Shown here in pieces: positions 8,375 through 18,943 of a stretch of 49,548 bases of DNA. The DNA is taken from assembly GCA_003142755.1 (NCBI GenBank), contig PLNK01000050.1:2832-52379 (forward strand), written 5' to 3'. Source of the stretch: Chloroflexota bacterium (GTDB taxonomy: Bacteria > Chloroflexota > Limnocylindria > Limnocylindrales > CSP1-4). Position numbers and translations under genes: made by a program. The notes beneath the pieces were generated by a model that was not told where the DNA came from, ran no database searches, and worked only from the letters and a program-made list of their open reading frames with translations. Numbering within the stretch: position 1 is the first letter of the stretch; each line of letters begins with the position of its first letter.

Positions 8375-9231
8375 CCCGCCGCCTCCGATTGGCAATCCCC
8401 AACAAGGGAAGACTGGTCGAACCGACCGTCCGCCTGCTCCGCGATGCAGGCCTGGTCTTCGAGGCGGGCGAGAGGGCTCTGGTGGCGCGCGTTCAGAACT
8501 TCGACCTCGACATCCTCTTCGTTCGCACCAACGACATCGTCGAGTTCGTGAACGACGGCGTGGCCGAACTCGGCATCACGGGTTTGGATCTCGTGGCCGA
8601 GTCTGGCACCGACGTTCCGCGGGTCAAGATGCTCGGCTACGGCCGCTGTCGCCTGACCATCGCGGTGCCAAACGACTCTCCGTTCCGCGCGGCCGAGGAT
8701 CTCGCGGGGCTGCGTGTCGCCACCTCACACATGGCCCTGACCAGGAAGTTCTTCGAGGCGCGCTCGATCCCGGTCAACGTGATCCCCGTCTCTGGTGCCG
8801 CGGAGGTCGCGCCCAGGCTCGGCCTGGCCGAAGCGATAGTCGATCTCGTGTCAACCGGGTCGACCATGGTCGTGAACGGCCTCCGGCCGCTCGAGGAAGT
8901 GTTCGCCTCGGAGGCGGTGCTGCTGGCCAACTCGAATGCCCTAGAGCAGGACGGCCCGGCATTCGCCCAGGTCGAGACGATGCTCAGCGCCACCCTGGCC
9001 GCTCGCGATCGCAAGTACCTGATGATGAACGCCCCACAGGCCAAGGCCGCCGAGCTCGAAGACCTGCTGCCCGGTCTCGAGTCGCCATCGGTCATCCCGC
9101 TCGCGCACGAGGGAATGATCGCGATCCACGCCGTCGTCGAGGCCGACCAGGTCTGGTCGTTGCTGCCCCGGCTGAAGGCCGCCGGCGCGTCCGGCATCCT
9201 CATCCTGCCTATCGAGAAGCTCGTCTCATGA
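8371..9231 (+). CDS. hisG: ATP phosphoribosyltransferase HisG
   Basis: HisG joins ATP and PRPP in the first, feedback-regulated step of histidine synthesis. The 286-residue length is the long form. It has the two-lobed catalytic part (AIPNKGRL at the start, ELGITGLDLV, the PRPP loop region DLVSTGSTMVVNGL near 150) plus a C-terminal ACT-like regulatory domain (LMMNAPQAK to SGILILPIEKLV). Long-form enzymes do not need HisZ and bind histidine through this last domain. The start overlaps yerC by four bases and the stop overlaps hisD by four bases, so translation is probably coupled. Confidence 0.96.
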   Translation: MTRRLRLAIPNKGRLVEPTVRLLRDAGLVFEAGERALVARVQNFDLDILFVRTNDIVEFVNDGVAELGITGLDLVAESGTDVPRVKMLGYGRCRLTIAVPNDSPFRAAEDLAGLRVATSHMALTRKFFEARSIPVNVIPVSGAAEVAPRLGLAEAIVDLVSTGSTMVVNGLRPLEEVFASEAVLLANSNALEQDGPAFAQVETMLSATLAARDRKYLMMNAPQAKAAELEDLLPGLESPSVIPLAHEGMIAIHAVVEADQVWSLLPRLKAAGASGILILPIEKLVS

Positions 9232-10562
9232 GAGCGCCAGCCGTCACTCTGCCTCGCCTGGACCTTGCCAGCGCCGCGTCTGATCCTGCAGTCGCGAGCG
9301 CAGTGACGGCGCTGCTGCGCCGCGGCGCGGTTCCCGATCAGCGGGTCCGCGATGGCGCGCGGGCCATCCTGGCCACGGTCAAAGCCGGCGGCGACGTGGC
9401 CGTCCACGAAGCCAATGCCAGGTTCGGCGGCGGCCGGGCCGGTGGCTCGCTGCTGGTCAATCGGGCCGAGATGGAGGCTGCGCGCGACGCGCTGCCGCTA
9501 CGAATCCGGGCCGGGCTCGAGCAGATGATCGAGAACATCCGCCGCTTCGCCGAGACGCAGCTGCCCGAGACGCGGACCACCATGATCGTCCCCGGCGTCG
9601 AGATCGAGCGGCGCTGGGTGCCGCTGGCGAGCGTCGGCGTCTACACCCCGGGTGGTTCGGCCGCGTATCCCAGCTCCTTGCTGATGGGCGTCGTGCCGGC
9701 CATGGTCGCGGGCGTGGGTCGGATCGTCGTCGCCTCGCCGGCGGACCCGGTCGGGCGGCTCAACCAGACTCTCCTCGGCGCGGCCGGGCTGGTCGGCGTC
9801 GACGTCTTCATCGTTGCTGGCGGCGCCCAGGCGGTCGGGGCGCTCGCCTACGGTCTGCCGGATGCCGGGGTCGCTCCGGTCGATCGCATAGTCGGTCCCG
9901 GCAACGCCTGGGTGACCGCGGCCAAGCTCGAAGTCTTTGGGGAGTGCGGCATAGACCTCCCCGCCGGGCCGTCCGAGGTGATGGTCGTGGCCGACTCGAC
10001 GGCCGAACCGGCGCACGTGGCCGCCGACCTGCTCTCGCAGGCGGAGCATGGGCCCGACTCCCCTGCCCTGCTCGTGACGTGGGACGCGTCGGTCGCCGTC
10101 GCGGTGGAAGTGGAGCTGTCCAGGCAGCTCGAGACCGCCGCACGCCGGGAGATCCTGGAGCGCTCTCTGGCGAGCTGCGCGCTGGTGGTCCTCGCTCCGG
10201 ACCGCGACGCGGCGCTGGACTTCGTCAATGGCTACGCTCCCGAGCACCTGTCGGTGGTCGTGGCCGATGTCGAGGAGGCCGTTGCCCGGCTACGCAACGC
10301 CGGTTCTCTCTTCGTCGGCCCGTACGCGCCGGAGTCCGCCGGCGACTATGCCTCGGGCGCCAATCACGTCCTGCCAACGGGCGGCCTGGCCCGCTCCTGC
10401 GGCGCGCTCGCCACGGAGAGCTACGGCAAGTTCATCCAGGTCCAGCGAATCACCCGCGACGGCCTGGCGAACATACGCGATGCCGTGGAGGCGATATCCG
10501 AGGCCGAAGGCCTGATCGCGCACAAGCGGGCGGTCGAAGTCAGATTCGAGGGCGAGGCATGA
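9228..10562 (+). CDS. hisD: Histidinol dehydrogenase HisD
   Basis: HisD performs the two NAD-dependent oxidations of histidinol to histidine. The 444-residue protein shows the dehydrogenase core GVYTPGGSAAYPSSLLM, then IVAGGAQAVGALAYG, the signature region VDRIVGPGNAWVTAAK, and the zinc ligands in SQAEHGPDS and SGANHVLPTGG. The start ATG overlaps the hisG stop (ATGA at 9228-9231), which fixes it against longer in-frame upstream sequence. Its stop overlaps hisC in the same way. Confidence 0.96.
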   Translation: MRAPAVTLPRLDLASAASDPAVASAVTALLRRGAVPDQRVRDGARAILATVKAGGDVAVHEANARFGGGRAGGSLLVNRAEMEAARDALPLRIRAGLEQMIENIRRFAETQLPETRTTMIVPGVEIERRWVPLASVGVYTPGGSAAYPSSLLMGVVPAMVAGVGRIVVASPADPVGRLNQTLLGAAGLVGVDVFIVAGGAQAVGALAYGLPDAGVAPVDRIVGPGNAWVTAAKLEVFGECGIDLPAGPSEVMVVADSTAEPAHVAADLLSQAEHGPDSPALLVTWDASVAVAVEVELSRQLETAARREILERSLASCALVVLAPDRDAALDFVNGYAPEHLSVVVADVEEAVARLRNAGSLFVGPYAPESAGDYASGANHVLPTGGLARSCGALATESYGKFIQVQRITRDGLANIRDAVEAISEAEGLIAHKRAVEVRFEGEA

Positions 10563-11668
10563 CCGGCATCGACACGCCTCTGCCGACCTACGTCTGGGAG
10601 CCGACGACCGACTCGCTTGCCGCGAAGTACGGATTGCCTCGCGAGTCGATAGTGCGGTTCGACGTCAACACCTCGCCCATTTCGCCCGACTTGAGCGACG
10701 TGCTGGCCGGCCCGTTCGATCCCGCGCTGTGCGAGTACCCGCCCAGCGACTACGCGGCGCTGGTCGCGGCGGCCGCCGACTCATACAGCGTGGCGCCCGA
10801 GGAGGTGCTGCCCACCGCCGGCGCCGACGAGGCCCTCGACCTGATCGCTCGCGCGAGCCTGCGGGAAGGGTCCGTGGCGGTGGTCGCGGCGCCCACCTAC
10901 GCGATGTACCGCATCGTCTCGGAGCAGCGCGGAGCATCCGTCGTGGCGGTTCCACGCCTGGGCCCCGAGCGCGGCTTCGGGCTCGACATACCGGCCCTGG
11001 CCAAGGCCGCCCGCAATGCGGCCCTGGTCTGGCTGTGCGAGCCGAACAACCCCACCGGCGCGTATGAGCCGCCCGAACGGATCGGCGAGCTGCTCGCGCT
11101 GCTGGAAGCCGGCGCCGCGCGCGATCGCAGTCCGGCACCGATCGTCGCCGTCGACGAGGCCTACTCGGAGTTCGTCGGCCGGACTGTGTTGCCGCTGCGG
11201 TTCGACTACGCGCGATTGGTCGTCGTTCGAACGCTCAGCAAGGCCCACGCGCTCGCGGGCGCACGGGTCGGCTTCGCCATCGCCCGTCCGGAGACCCTGG
11301 CGCCCATCCTGTCGTTCCGCGCGCCGGCCTCGGTCGGTACCGTGTCCGCCGCCCTCGCGACCGCGGCGTTGCGGCGTCCCAACCTGGCCGCGGCCAATGT
11401 TGGCGCCATCGGCGGCCAGCGGGCCCGCCTCATCGCACAGCTCTCCGAACTCGGCTGGCGACCGTACCCATCCCAGGCCAACTTCATCCTGATCCGCTTC
11501 AGCACTCCGGCGGCGGCGGAGTCGGCGGCCGAGGCGCTGCTGCGTCGCGGCCTCGTGCCGCGGACTTTCGGGCCGGAGCATCCATTCAGCGACTGCCTGC
11601 GGCTGACCGTTCGGTCGGCCCCAGAGAACGACCGACTCATCGAAGCAGCCAGGGGGATCCCCGCATGA
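10559..11668 (+). CDS. hisC: Histidinol-phosphate aminotransferase HisC
   Basis: This 369-residue fold-type I PLP enzyme transfers an amino group from glutamate to imidazole acetol phosphate. Visible motifs are FDVNTSP near residue 33, PTAGADEALDL, WLCEPNNPTGAY, the VDEAYSEF strand, and TLSKAHALAGARVGF with the Schiff-base lysine. The C-terminal PSQANFILIRF is typical of HisC. Position inside the his operon with ATGA overlaps at both ends supports HisC over related aminotransferases. Confidence 0.94.
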   Translation: MTGIDTPLPTYVWEPTTDSLAAKYGLPRESIVRFDVNTSPISPDLSDVLAGPFDPALCEYPPSDYAALVAAAADSYSVAPEEVLPTAGADEALDLIARASLREGSVAVVAAPTYAMYRIVSEQRGASVVAVPRLGPERGFGLDIPALAKAARNAALVWLCEPNNPTGAYEPPERIGELLALLEAGAARDRSPAPIVAVDEAYSEFVGRTVLPLRFDYARLVVVRTLSKAHALAGARVGFAIARPETLAPILSFRAPASVGTVSAALATAALRRPNLAAANVGAIGGQRARLIAQLSELGWRPYPSQANFILIRFSTPAAAESAAEALLRRGLVPRTFGPEHPFSDCLRLTVRSAPENDRLIEAARGIPA

Positions 11669-12285
11669 GCAACCAGATCGGCAGTGTCGTGGCGTCCGGA
11701 CCTCGCTGGGCAACCGTCACCCGCTCGACCCGCGAAACCCAGATCACGGTCACGCTCAAGCTCGACGGCAGTGGCGAGACGAAGATCGAGACGGGGGTCG
11801 GCTTCTTCGACCACTTGCTCAACTCGCTGGCACATCACGCCCTGTTCGACCTGGAGGTAGTCGCCGCGGGCGACCTCGTGATCGACGAGCACCACACCGT
11901 CGAGGACGTGGCGCTGGTGCTCGGAGCCGCACTCGCCGAGGCCCTGGGCGACCGCGCGGGGATCGTGCGCTTCGGCGATGCGGCGGTGCCGATGGACGAG
12001 TCGGTAGCCACCGTCGTCGTCGACGTCGGCGGCCGGCCCTACGCGGTAGTCGACCTCCCGTTCCGGGGCAAGCGTGCCGGCAAGATGCCGCTGCAGCTGA
12101 TCGACCACGTCCTCGAGTCGTTCGCCCGGTCGGGCGGCGTGACCCTCAACGTGAGGGGCCGCGGCCGCAACGACCATCACCTGGCCGAAGCCGCCTTCAA
12201 GGCGCTGGGACGCTCGCTCCGTGCCGCCGTGGCAGTCGACCCGCGGCGGAGTGGCGCCGCATCTACGAAAGGCTCGCTCGGATGA
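11665..12285 (+). CDS. hisB: Imidazoleglycerol-phosphate dehydratase HisB
   Basis: This 206-residue monofunctional dehydratase shows the duplicated metal-binding motifs GVGFFDHLLNSLAHH, DEHHTVEDV and the second-half DHVLESFAR and NDHHLAEAAFKAL, whose histidines bind manganese. It lacks the N-terminal phosphatase domain found in enterobacterial HisB. The organism therefore needs a separate histidinol-phosphatase, which is not in this window. Start and stop overlap hisC and hisH by four bases. Confidence 0.96.
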   Translation: MSNQIGSVVASGPRWATVTRSTRETQITVTLKLDGSGETKIETGVGFFDHLLNSLAHHALFDLEVVAAGDLVIDEHHTVEDVALVLGAALAEALGDRAGIVRFGDAAVPMDESVATVVVDVGGRPYAVVDLPFRGKRAGKMPLQLIDHVLESFARSGGVTLNVRGRGRNDHHLAEAAFKALGRSLRAAVAVDPRRSGAASTKGSLG

Positions 12286-12947
12286 CCCGGCCGAAGCCCA
12301 TCAGAATCGCAGTGCTAGATTACGGCGCCGCCAACATGGTCAGCATCACCAAGGCCCTGGTGGCGGTCGGCGCCGAGCCGGTCGTGGCCGCCGAACCGGC
12401 AGCCATGGCGGGCGTCGATGCCCTCGTGGTTCCGGGCGTCGGCGCCGCGGCCGCGGCCATGGATCACCTTCGAAATCAAGGCCTGATCGAGCCAGTGCGC
12501 GATTGGGTCCGAGCCGGCAAGCCGTGCCTGGGCATATGCCTGGGCCTGCAGCTCTTCTTCGATTGCAGCGATGAGGGCGACGCCCCGACTCTGGGCTTGC
12601 TTGCCGGCCGTAACCTGGCGCTCCTCGACGCCCCGACACTGCCCCACATCGGCTGGAACTCGATCAATCTGGATCGGGCGCACCCGCTCTTCGATGGCAT
12701 ACCCGACGGGAGCTACTTCTACTTCGTGCACTCGTTCGCGCCGGCGCCGGAGGATCGGAGCGTCATCGTGGCTCATACCACCCACGGTCGGCCTTTCGTC
12801 AGCGCGGTCGCATGGGGCTCGCTGTACGGCTTGCAGTTCCACCCGGAGAAGTCCTCGGACGCCGGGTTGCGGGTGCTGTCGAACTTCGTCGCGCTCGTCG
12901 ACGCGTCGGCAAGCTTCACCGCCGGCCCCGCCGCCGAGGTGGCCTGA
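12282..12947 (+). CDS. hisH: Imidazole glycerol phosphate synthase glutaminase subunit HisH
   Basis: HisH releases ammonia from glutamine and passes it to HisF. The 221-residue class I glutamine amidotransferase has [11 protein letters not shown] at the start, the nucleophile loop [14 protein letters not shown] near residues 80-93, [16 protein letters not shown], and the His-Glu pair in LQFHPEKSS. All catalytic residues are present. The last 20 residues after the domain are Ala-rich. The stop shares bases with the hisF start (TGATG). Confidence 0.96.
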   Translation: MTRPKPIRIAVLDYGAANMVSITKALVAVGAEPVVAAEPAAMAGVDALVVPGVGAAAAAMDHLRNQGLIEPVRDWVRAGKPCLGICLGLQLFFDCSDEGDAPTLGLLAGRNLALLDAPTLPHIGWNSINLDRAHPLFDGIPDGSYFYFVHSFAPAPEDRSVIVAHTTHGRPFVSAVAWGSLYGLQFHPEKSSDAGLRVLSNFVALVDASASFTAGPAAEVA

Positions 12948-13756
12948 TGCTCGCCAGGCGCGTCATCCCTTGCCTCGACGTCGACAAAGGGCGGGTCGTC
13001 AAAGGCACCAAGTTCCTGAACCTCACCGACGAGGGCGATCCGGCCGAGCTGGCCGAGCGCTATGCACGCGAGGGAGCCGACGAGATCGTCTTCCTGGACA
13101 TCACGGCCGCCCACGAACGCCGCGGAACGATGCTGGAGATCGTCCGGCGGACGGCGTCGCGCGCCTTCGTGCCTCTCACCGTCGGTGGCGGCGTGCGCAG
13201 CGTCGACGAGATGCGCGACGTCCTTCGCGCCGGGGCAGACAAGGTGTCATTCAACACCGCGGCAGTTGCGGAGCCGACTCTTCTGACGGCTTGCGCCGAG
13301 CGGTTCGGCAGCCAGGCCGTGGTTTGCGCCATCGACGCGCGGCGTTTGCCGCTCGAGGCGGTCGTCGATGGCGCCGCAACCGCTGAGCAGCGGTGGGAGG
13401 TCGTGACCCACGGCGGCCGTCGCCCGACCGATCTGGACGCGGTGTCCTGGGCCATGAAGGCCGTCGAGCTCGGTGCCGGCGAGTTGCTCGTGACCTCGAT
13501 GGATCGTGACGGCACTCGGAGCGGCTTCGACACCGAGTTGCTGGCCGCCATCGCGACGCGAGTCCCAGTGCCCGTCATCGCCTCCGGCGGCGCGGCCGGG
13601 CCGGCCGACTTCGTCACCGCCGTCCGAGAGGGCAAGGCCGACGCGGTCCTTGCGGCCTCGATATTCCACCGCCGAATGCACTCAATCGCGGACGTCAAGG
13701 CAGCCATGGCGGCGGCGGGACTGCCCGTTCGCCAGATCGAGGAGTCGGGCGCATGA
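12947..13756 (+). CDS. hisF: Imidazole glycerol phosphate synthase cyclase subunit HisF
   Basis: HisF condenses PRFAR with ammonia to form imidazole glycerol phosphate and AICAR. The 269-residue barrel starts [12 protein letters not shown] with the catalytic Asp, followed by [23 protein letters not shown], the second Asp in [19 protein letters not shown] and VIASGGAAG. The start is ATG 12947 because it overlaps the hisH stop by one base; longer in-frame sequence upstream lies inside hisH. It ends in ATGA with hisIE. Confidence 0.96.
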   Translation: MLARRVIPCLDVDKGRVVKGTKFLNLTDEGDPAELAERYAREGADEIVFLDITAAHERRGTMLEIVRRTASRAFVPLTVGGGVRSVDEMRDVLRAGADKVSFNTAAVAEPTLLTACAERFGSQAVVCAIDARRLPLEAVVDGAATAEQRWEVVTHGGRRPTDLDAVSWAMKAVELGAGELLVTSMDRDGTRSGFDTELLAAIATRVPVPVIASGGAAGPADFVTAVREGKADAVLAASIFHRRMHSIADVKAAMAAAGLPVRQIEESGA

Positions 13757-14472
13757 TCGGCAAGCAGTTGCTCGCGCAAGACGTGGCCTGGGGCCGGTCC
13801 GGGCTCGTGCCGGCCGTTGTCCAGGACCCAAGCGACGGCCGAGTGCTGATGGTCGCCTATGTCGACGAGGAGGCGCTGGCCGCCACTCTCGCCACGGGCG
13901 AGGTCCATTTCCATTCGCGCTCGCGCGACCGGTTGTGGCGCAAGGGCGAGACGAGCGGCAACGTCCTGCGGCTGGTGGACGTCGCCGTCGACTGCGACGG
14001 TGACGCGCTCCTGATCCAGGTCCACCCGACGGGGCCGACGTGCCACCGCAATACCCGAAGTTGCTTCGATCCTGCCGGGACGGAGCCCACTGTGGCGCCC
14101 GCGATCTCCGAGATCGGCGCCACGGAACGTGGAGCCGCCACTCCCCCGCCCGGCCAGGGCTTCGATTGGCTCGAGACGCTATGGGCGACCATCGACGCGC
14201 GCGCTGCCGCCGATCCGGCCGCTTCCTATACGGCTCGGCTGCTGGCGTCCGGCGTCGACGGTCCCGCCCGCAAGGTCGCCGAAGAGGCCACGGAAGTGCT
14301 CATGGCCGCCAAGGACGACGCCACGGCCGCCTCCGACTCACGCCCCGTCACCCGCGACGCGCTGGCAGGCGAGGTCGCCGACCTGCTCTACCACACCCTG
14401 GTTCTGCTACGTGAGCGAGGCCTGCCGCCGGCCGCGGTCATCGCGCGCCTCCGCGAACGCCACAAAGCCTGA
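13753..14472 (+). CDS. hisI: Bifunctional PR-AMP cyclohydrolase / PR-ATP pyrophosphatase HisIE
   Basis: The 239-residue fusion catalyses steps two and three of the pathway. Residues 1-120 are the cyclohydrolase: [27 protein letters not shown], the magnesium site DCDGDA and zinc cysteines in [11 protein letters not shown]. After a Pro/Ala linker the pyrophosphatase begins near residue 135, with [15 protein letters not shown] and [14 protein letters not shown] carrying the MazG-like acidic residues. It is the last gene of the operon and ends only 14 bases from the convergent tyrS stop, with no evident terminator between. Confidence 0.95.
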   Translation: MIGKQLLAQDVAWGRSGLVPAVVQDPSDGRVLMVAYVDEEALAATLATGEVHFHSRSRDRLWRKGETSGNVLRLVDVAVDCDGDALLIQVHPTGPTCHRNTRSCFDPAGTEPTVAPAISEIGATERGAATPPPGQGFDWLETLWATIDARAAADPAASYTARLLASGVDGPARKVAEEATEVLMAAKDDATAASDSRPVTRDALAGEVADLLYHTLVLLRERGLPPAAVIARLRERHKA

Positions 14473-14486
14473 GCCGGAGCCTGCCG

Positions 14487-15812
14487 CTAGCTCTGGAGCC
14501 GGCCGATTCGGACGCTCTTCTTTCCGGCTCGCAGGACCAGGAAGCGCCCGCCGATCGGCGGGGTGACGGCACCGTCAGGATCGCTCAGCCGCTCGTCGTT
14601 GATCGACAGCCCGCCTTGAGCTATCGCCCGGCGAGCCTCTCCGTTCGACGCATACAGCCCGCTCACGATGGCCAGCCGCAGGGCGCCACCGGCCACGTCC
14701 TCGGCCGTGAAATCGAAGTGGTCTATCTCCGAAAAGAGACCCTCGAGCACGTCGAGGTCGCGAATCGGAGCCTTCGAGAACGCGGCCTCGCTCAGCCGCA
14801 CGGCATTCCGCGCCGCGTCCTCGCCGTGCACCCGGGCGGTCAGGTCGTAGCCGACAGCCTTCTGCGCCGGCCGAGTTTCGGGATGAGCGGCTTGCTGGGC
14901 CTCGATGTCGAGGATCTTGGCCCGGTCGAACAGCGTGAAGGTACGCAGGTACTTGCCCACGTCGCGGTCGTCGCCGTCGAGCCAGTACTGGTAGAAATGG
15001 AACGGGCTCGTCCTGGCGGGGTCGAGCCAGACGCTGGTACCCGCTGCCGTCTTCCCGTACTTGGCCCCGCTCTCGTTGGTCAGCAGCGGGTAGCTCAGGG
15101 CATACGCGAGGTCCTGGCCGTCACCCACCCCGAGCTCCTTCCGAATCAGCTCCAGGCCGGCGGTGATGTTGCCCCATTGATCGGCGCCGCCCATCTGCAG
15201 CTCGACGCCGCTGACGCGGTAGAGGTGCAGGTAGTCGGCCGCCTGGAGAACCATGTAGCTGAACTCCGTGAAGCTCAGACCCGCCTCGAGGCGAATCTGA
15301 ACGGAGTCCTTGGCGAGCATGTATGGCACAGTCAGGTGTTTGCCGATGTCGCGCAGGAACCGCAGCAGCGAGTACGAACTGAGCCACTCGTAGTTGTCGA
15401 CGACTTCGGCCCCGTTTGGGCCGTCGAAGTCGAGGAACCTGGTCAGCTGGCTCTGGATGCCGACGATGTTCTCCTCGACCGTCGGTCGGCTGAGGAGCAG
15501 ACGTTCGGAGGATCGGCCCGACGGGTCCCCGATCATGGCGGTCCCGCCGCCCACGAGCGCGATGGGCGTCCCGCCGGCGCGCTGGAGGTGGATCATGCCG
15601 AAGATCGGGACGAGACTGCCGATGTGGAGTGAGGGGCCGGTCGGGTCGAAGCCGTTGTAGCCCTTGATTGGCGTGCCGGTGGCGAGACGCTCCTCCAGGC
15701 CGCCGCTGATCTGGTGCAGCATGCCTCGCCAGCGCAGTTCGTCGAGCAGCCCTGGCAGCCCGGCTGCAGAGGTTATGCCATTGGCCTCGTCGTTCTCGCC
15801 TGCCAGCGTCAT
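14487..15812 (-). CDS. tyrS: Tyrosyl-tRNA synthetase
   Basis: TyrS attaches tyrosine to tRNA-Tyr. The 441-residue enzyme has the class I catalytic core: [14 protein letters not shown] carries the HIGH-type motif near residue 57, then [11 protein letters not shown], and AKYGKT stands in for KMSKS. A C-terminal S4 RNA-binding domain ([11 protein letters not shown] to KKSVRIGRL) ends the protein. The ATG has AAGGAG about ten bases upstream. Only about 110 bases separate it from the divergent PBP start, too short for a T-box leader. Confidence 0.96.
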   Translation of the reverse strand: MTLAGENDEANGITSAAGLPGLLDELRWRGMLHQISGGLEERLATGTPIKGYNGFDPTGPSLHIGSLVPIFGMIHLQRAGGTPIALVGGGTAMIGDPSGRSSERLLLSRPTVEENIVGIQSQLTRFLDFDGPNGAEVVDNYEWLSSYSLLRFLRDIGKHLTVPYMLAKDSVQIRLEAGLSFTEFSYMVLQAADYLHLYRVSGVELQMGGADQWGNITAGLELIRKELGVGDGQDLAYALSYPLLTNESGAKYGKTAAGTSVWLDPARTSPFHFYQYWLDGDDRDVGKYLRTFTLFDRAKILDIEAQQAAHPETRPAQKAVGYDLTARVHGEDAARNAVRLSEAAFSKAPIRDLDVLEGLFSEIDHFDFTAEDVAGGALRLAIVSGLYASNGEARRAIAQGGLSINDERLSDPDGAVTPPIGGRFLVLRAGKKSVRIGRLQS

Positions 15813-15884
15813 CGCTTGATCCGCTCCTTGTCGTCACGCCGCCCGGGGCCTGCGCGTCGCTAGGCCGGCGGATGGGGTGGAATG

Positions 15885-15912
15885 TTGTCCGCGTGTCTAC
15901 CTATGCTATCTT
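15885..15912 (+). promoter_or_regulatory. Putative promoter of the class A PBP gene
   Basis: TTGTCC (15885-15890) and TATCTT (15907-15912) are 16 bases apart. Transcription would begin near 15919, only about four bases before the ATG at 15923, so the mRNA would be almost leaderless. This also argues against the earlier in-frame ATG at 15872, which lies upstream of the promoter. Confidence 0.4.
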
Positions 15913-15922
15913 GCGAGCCGCC

Positions 15923-18886
15923 ATGCAGACCAGTCTCGCCCGACGCGAACGTCGCCGCCGCAATCGCTCGGGCGCTCGCCGCTCCGGAAGCGGCGCCGGC
16001 CGTGGCCTTGCGCTCATCCTCCCGATCTTCCTGCTCGGATCGTTCTTCACCCTCAGCCTGGTCGCCGTAGCCGGGACCGTCGAGGTCTACTCGGCCTACA
16101 GCCAGAACCTGGAGGATCCGAGGCAGAAGCTCGAGGGCCTCCAGTTCTACCAGCAGACCGTCCTGTACGACCGGACCGGAACAGTTCAGCTGGCGGCCTT
16201 CGGATCCGAGAACCGTCGGGTTCTCAAGTTCTCCGAAATCCCGGACGTCGTGCTCGACACTACTACGAGCACCGAGGACAAGACCTTCTGGACCAACACC
16301 GGCTTCGACCCGGCAGCCATTCTGTCGGCTCTGCGGGACGCCGTCTCCGGCCGCCCGCGCGGGGCGTCGACGATCACTCAACAGCTGGTCAGGCAGCGGC
16401 TGCTCCCGCCAACCACGAGCACGCTGGACCGCAAGATCAAGGAGATCATTCAGTCGGTTCGACTGACTCAGGAATTTCCAGGTGATGAGGGCAAGCAGAC
16501 CATCATCACCGCCTACCTGAACTACAACTTCTACGGCAACCAGAGTTACGGCATCGCCGCCGCCGCGCAGGGCTACTTCGGCGTCACGGATCTGAGCAAG
16601 CTGACGATCGCCCAGGCAGCCATTCTCGCCGGCATCCTCCAGGCGCCCTCGGCATACGACCTCGTTGCCAACGCCGACAAGCAGGATGACAACAGCCTGC
16701 TCGTCGCGCCCAGCGCGACTATCGTCCAGCGCCGCAACACGATCCTCGAGGAAATGCGGCGGGACAACAAGGACGGTCTCCTCAGGGGCAAGTACAGCGA
16801 CTCCGACCTCCTGAAGGCCGAGTCGGAGCCGGTCGTCCTTCCCCCGCCAAACCAGCCGAGGATGATTGCCCCGCAATTCGACCTGCAGGTCCGACAGCAA
16901 CTCGCGGACCTGCTCTGTGGTCCGGGGACGGATCCGGCCGACTGCGCTGAGGTCGATACGGGCGGGTACAAGGTCATCACGACGCTCGATGTCTCGATGC
17001 AGAACTCGGCCGAGAAGTGGCTGAGCGCGTACACCTTCGGACCCAATCAGGCCAGCGAGGCCGCCGACATCGCCTATCTCGCCGGGATCGGGATCACCCC
17101 CAAGACGGACGCCTACGACTACGACCGGATCATGGGGCCCAGTTCGACCAGCAAGACGGGGCTCCGCAACGACAACATCCGCAACAGCGCCCTGATCGCT
17201 CTCGACTATCGCACCGGCCAGGTCCTGACCTACGCCGGCAGTGCCGGCTTCTACGAAGACCCGGTCAAGGATCCGGCCAGGGCCGGCCAGAACTACTTCG
17301 ACCCCGAATACGACGTCTTATCGTCCGGGATCGGGCGTCAACCCGGCTCCTCCTTCAAGCCGATCAACTATCTGATCGGCATTCAGGACGGTTCGATGAC
17401 GGCGGCATCGATGTTCATGGACGTGGCTACGGACTTCGGTGGCGGGTACATACCTCACGACGCCGACGGATACGAGCGCGGCCCTGTCCGGCTTCGAGAA
17501 GCGCTCCAGTACTCGCTGAACATCCCGTCGATCAAGGCCACCGCCATCACAGGCGTACAGCGGGTCATGCAGCGCGCCGAGGAGTTCGGGATCCAGTTCC
17601 CCGCGGGTGCCAATCCGGGAGTATCACTCGGGATCGGCACGGTAGAGGTCCACCCGTCCGATCTGGTGTCCGCCTACGGCGCGATCGCCGACGCCGGGAC
17701 ACTGGTCCAGCGCAACATGATCCTTTCGATCACCGACCCGAACGGCGTCGCGCGGCCGCTGCCAGTTCCGACGGTCACGCACCCGTCCACCCCGCAGGCA
17801 AGCTACGTTGTGACGAACATCCTTGCCGGCAACACTGATCCCGCCCAGAACAACTGGTGGAGCCAGTACAAGCTGATGGAGGGCAATACCCGCCGGCCGG
17901 CCACGCTCAAGACGGGGACCAGCGACCAGACCGAGGACCTCTTCGCAGTTGGCTACGTCGCACCGCCGTCCGATCCGCTCAAGCCCGCGATCGTCGCCGG
18001 AGTCTGGGCCGGGAACAGCGACCATTCTCCTGGCAACGGCGTCATGTCCCTCGAGATGTCTGGTCCGATATGGCACGCCTTCATGCAGGATGCCACGGCC
18101 AAGACGCCCATCACCGACTTCATCCAGCCGGACGGTGTGACCTGGGCGAACGTCGATGCCAATAGCGGCATGCTGCCTGGACCCTACACGACCCAAACGG
18201 TCCGCGAGGTCTTCGTCAACGGCACCGTGCCGACCCAGCACGACACGACGAAGGTGCCGGTCGACGTAGACACGGTCTCCAACACCCTCTGGACCTACGA
18301 CTGCCCGGGCGTCCAGGAGACGAAGGGCTACCTCGACTTGAGTCAGGTGGACTCGATTCGTCCGGACTGGCAGAAGTACGACGACATCTGGATAGCCAGG
18401 GCCCAGAAGGGCTCCGGCGTGAGAGGCGGTCCCAACAACGGGGCCACGATGTACTTCTATCAGGTTGGATTCTGGACGCCATTCGGCAAGACCTGGGGTG
18501 CGGACTTCCCGCCAACCACCTACTGCACGTCGAATACCGGCACGCCGCCACCATCGCCCAGCCCATCGCCTACGCCGGTTCCGACGCCAACTGCCAGCCC
18601 CACCCCAGTTGTCACGCCGACGCCGATACCCACTCAAACACCTACACCGACCCACGCTCCCACACCCACTCCCACACCCGCTCCCACACCCACACCTACA
18701 CCGCCGCCCACACCCGCTCCCACACCCACACCTACACCGCCGCCGACTGCCTCGCCACCAACGGACTCGCCGGCGCCGGCACCGTCGGCGGTCTTGTTGG
18801 CTCCGCTGCCGCTGGCCCTGACCCGACGCCGCCGAGGGAGTGGCGTGCGGGACTCGCGCACGCAGGTGAGGATTCGCCGCAGCTGA
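15923..18886 (+). CDS. Class A penicillin-binding protein (transglycosylase/transpeptidase)
   Basis: This bifunctional enzyme polymerises and cross-links peptidoglycan. From ATG 15923 it has 987 residues. An Arg-rich cytoplasmic start is followed by one membrane span (about 27-50). The GT51 domain has the catalytic Glu in EDKTFW near 118 and GASTITQQL near 147; the motif reads [10 protein letters not shown], with Asn where His is usual. The transpeptidase domain has the serine of SSFK near 476, SLN near 530 and KTG near 662. The C-terminal 110 residues are Pro/Thr-rich with a perfect 36-base tandem duplication. A longer ATG start at 15872 is possible but lies in the likely promoter. Confidence 0.92.
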   Translation: MQTSLARRERRRRNRSGARRSGSGAGRGLALILPIFLLGSFFTLSLVAVAGTVEVYSAYSQNLEDPRQKLEGLQFYQQTVLYDRTGTVQLAAFGSENRRVLKFSEIPDVVLDTTTSTEDKTFWTNTGFDPAAILSALRDAVSGRPRGASTITQQLVRQRLLPPTTSTLDRKIKEIIQSVRLTQEFPGDEGKQTIITAYLNYNFYGNQSYGIAAAAQGYFGVTDLSKLTIAQAAILAGILQAPSAYDLVANADKQDDNSLLVAPSATIVQRRNTILEEMRRDNKDGLLRGKYSDSDLLKAESEPVVLPPPNQPRMIAPQFDLQVRQQLADLLCGPGTDPADCAEVDTGGYKVITTLDVSMQNSAEKWLSAYTFGPNQASEAADIAYLAGIGITPKTDAYDYDRIMGPSSTSKTGLRNDNIRNSALIALDYRTGQVLTYAGSAGFYEDPVKDPARAGQNYFDPEYDVLSSGIGRQPGSSFKPINYLIGIQDGSMTAASMFMDVATDFGGGYIPHDADGYERGPVRLREALQYSLNIPSIKATAITGVQRVMQRAEEFGIQFPAGANPGVSLGIGTVEVHPSDLVSAYGAIADAGTLVQRNMILSITDPNGVARPLPVPTVTHPSTPQASYVVTNILAGNTDPAQNNWWSQYKLMEGNTRRPATLKTGTSDQTEDLFAVGYVAPPSDPLKPAIVAGVWAGNSDHSPGNGVMSLEMSGPIWHAFMQDATAKTPITDFIQPDGVTWANVDANSGMLPGPYTTQTVREVFVNGTVPTQHDTTKVPVDVDTVSNTLWTYDCPGVQETKGYLDLSQVDSIRPDWQKYDDIWIARAQKGSGVRGGPNNGATMYFYQVGFWTPFGKTWGADFPPTTYCTSNTGTPPPSPSPSPTPVPTPTASPTPVVTPTPIPTQTPTPTHAPTPTPTPAPTPTPTPPPTPAPTPTPTPPPTASPPTDSPAPAPSAVLLAPLPLALTRRRRGSGVRDSRTQVRIRRS
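18671..18742 (+). repeat. Perfect 36-bp tandem duplication in the PBP tail
   Basis: Bases 18671-18706 are repeated exactly at 18707-18742. The unit is 12 codons, so the duplication stays in frame and doubles a Pro-Thr peptide ([12 protein letters not shown]). Exact identity suggests a recent slippage or unequal crossover event, and copy number may vary between strains. Confidence 0.9.
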
Positions 18887-18924
18887 CGGGTTTGCGGCGC
18901 CGCTGATGGCCCGACGGTTCCGCC

Positions 18925-18943
18925 CTAGCGGCCTCGCCGCTAG
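18925..18943. terminator. Short perfect hairpin between the PBP gene and murJ
   Basis: CTAGCGGC and GCCGCTAG pair perfectly around a three-base loop, overlapping the murJ stop codon, between two convergent genes. There is no T-run. It may act as a weak two-way terminator. Confidence 0.35.

Noticed and set aside
18601-18750. CRISPR-like short repeats
   Set aside because: The repeats are adjacent Pro/Thr codons in the PBP gene with no spacers.
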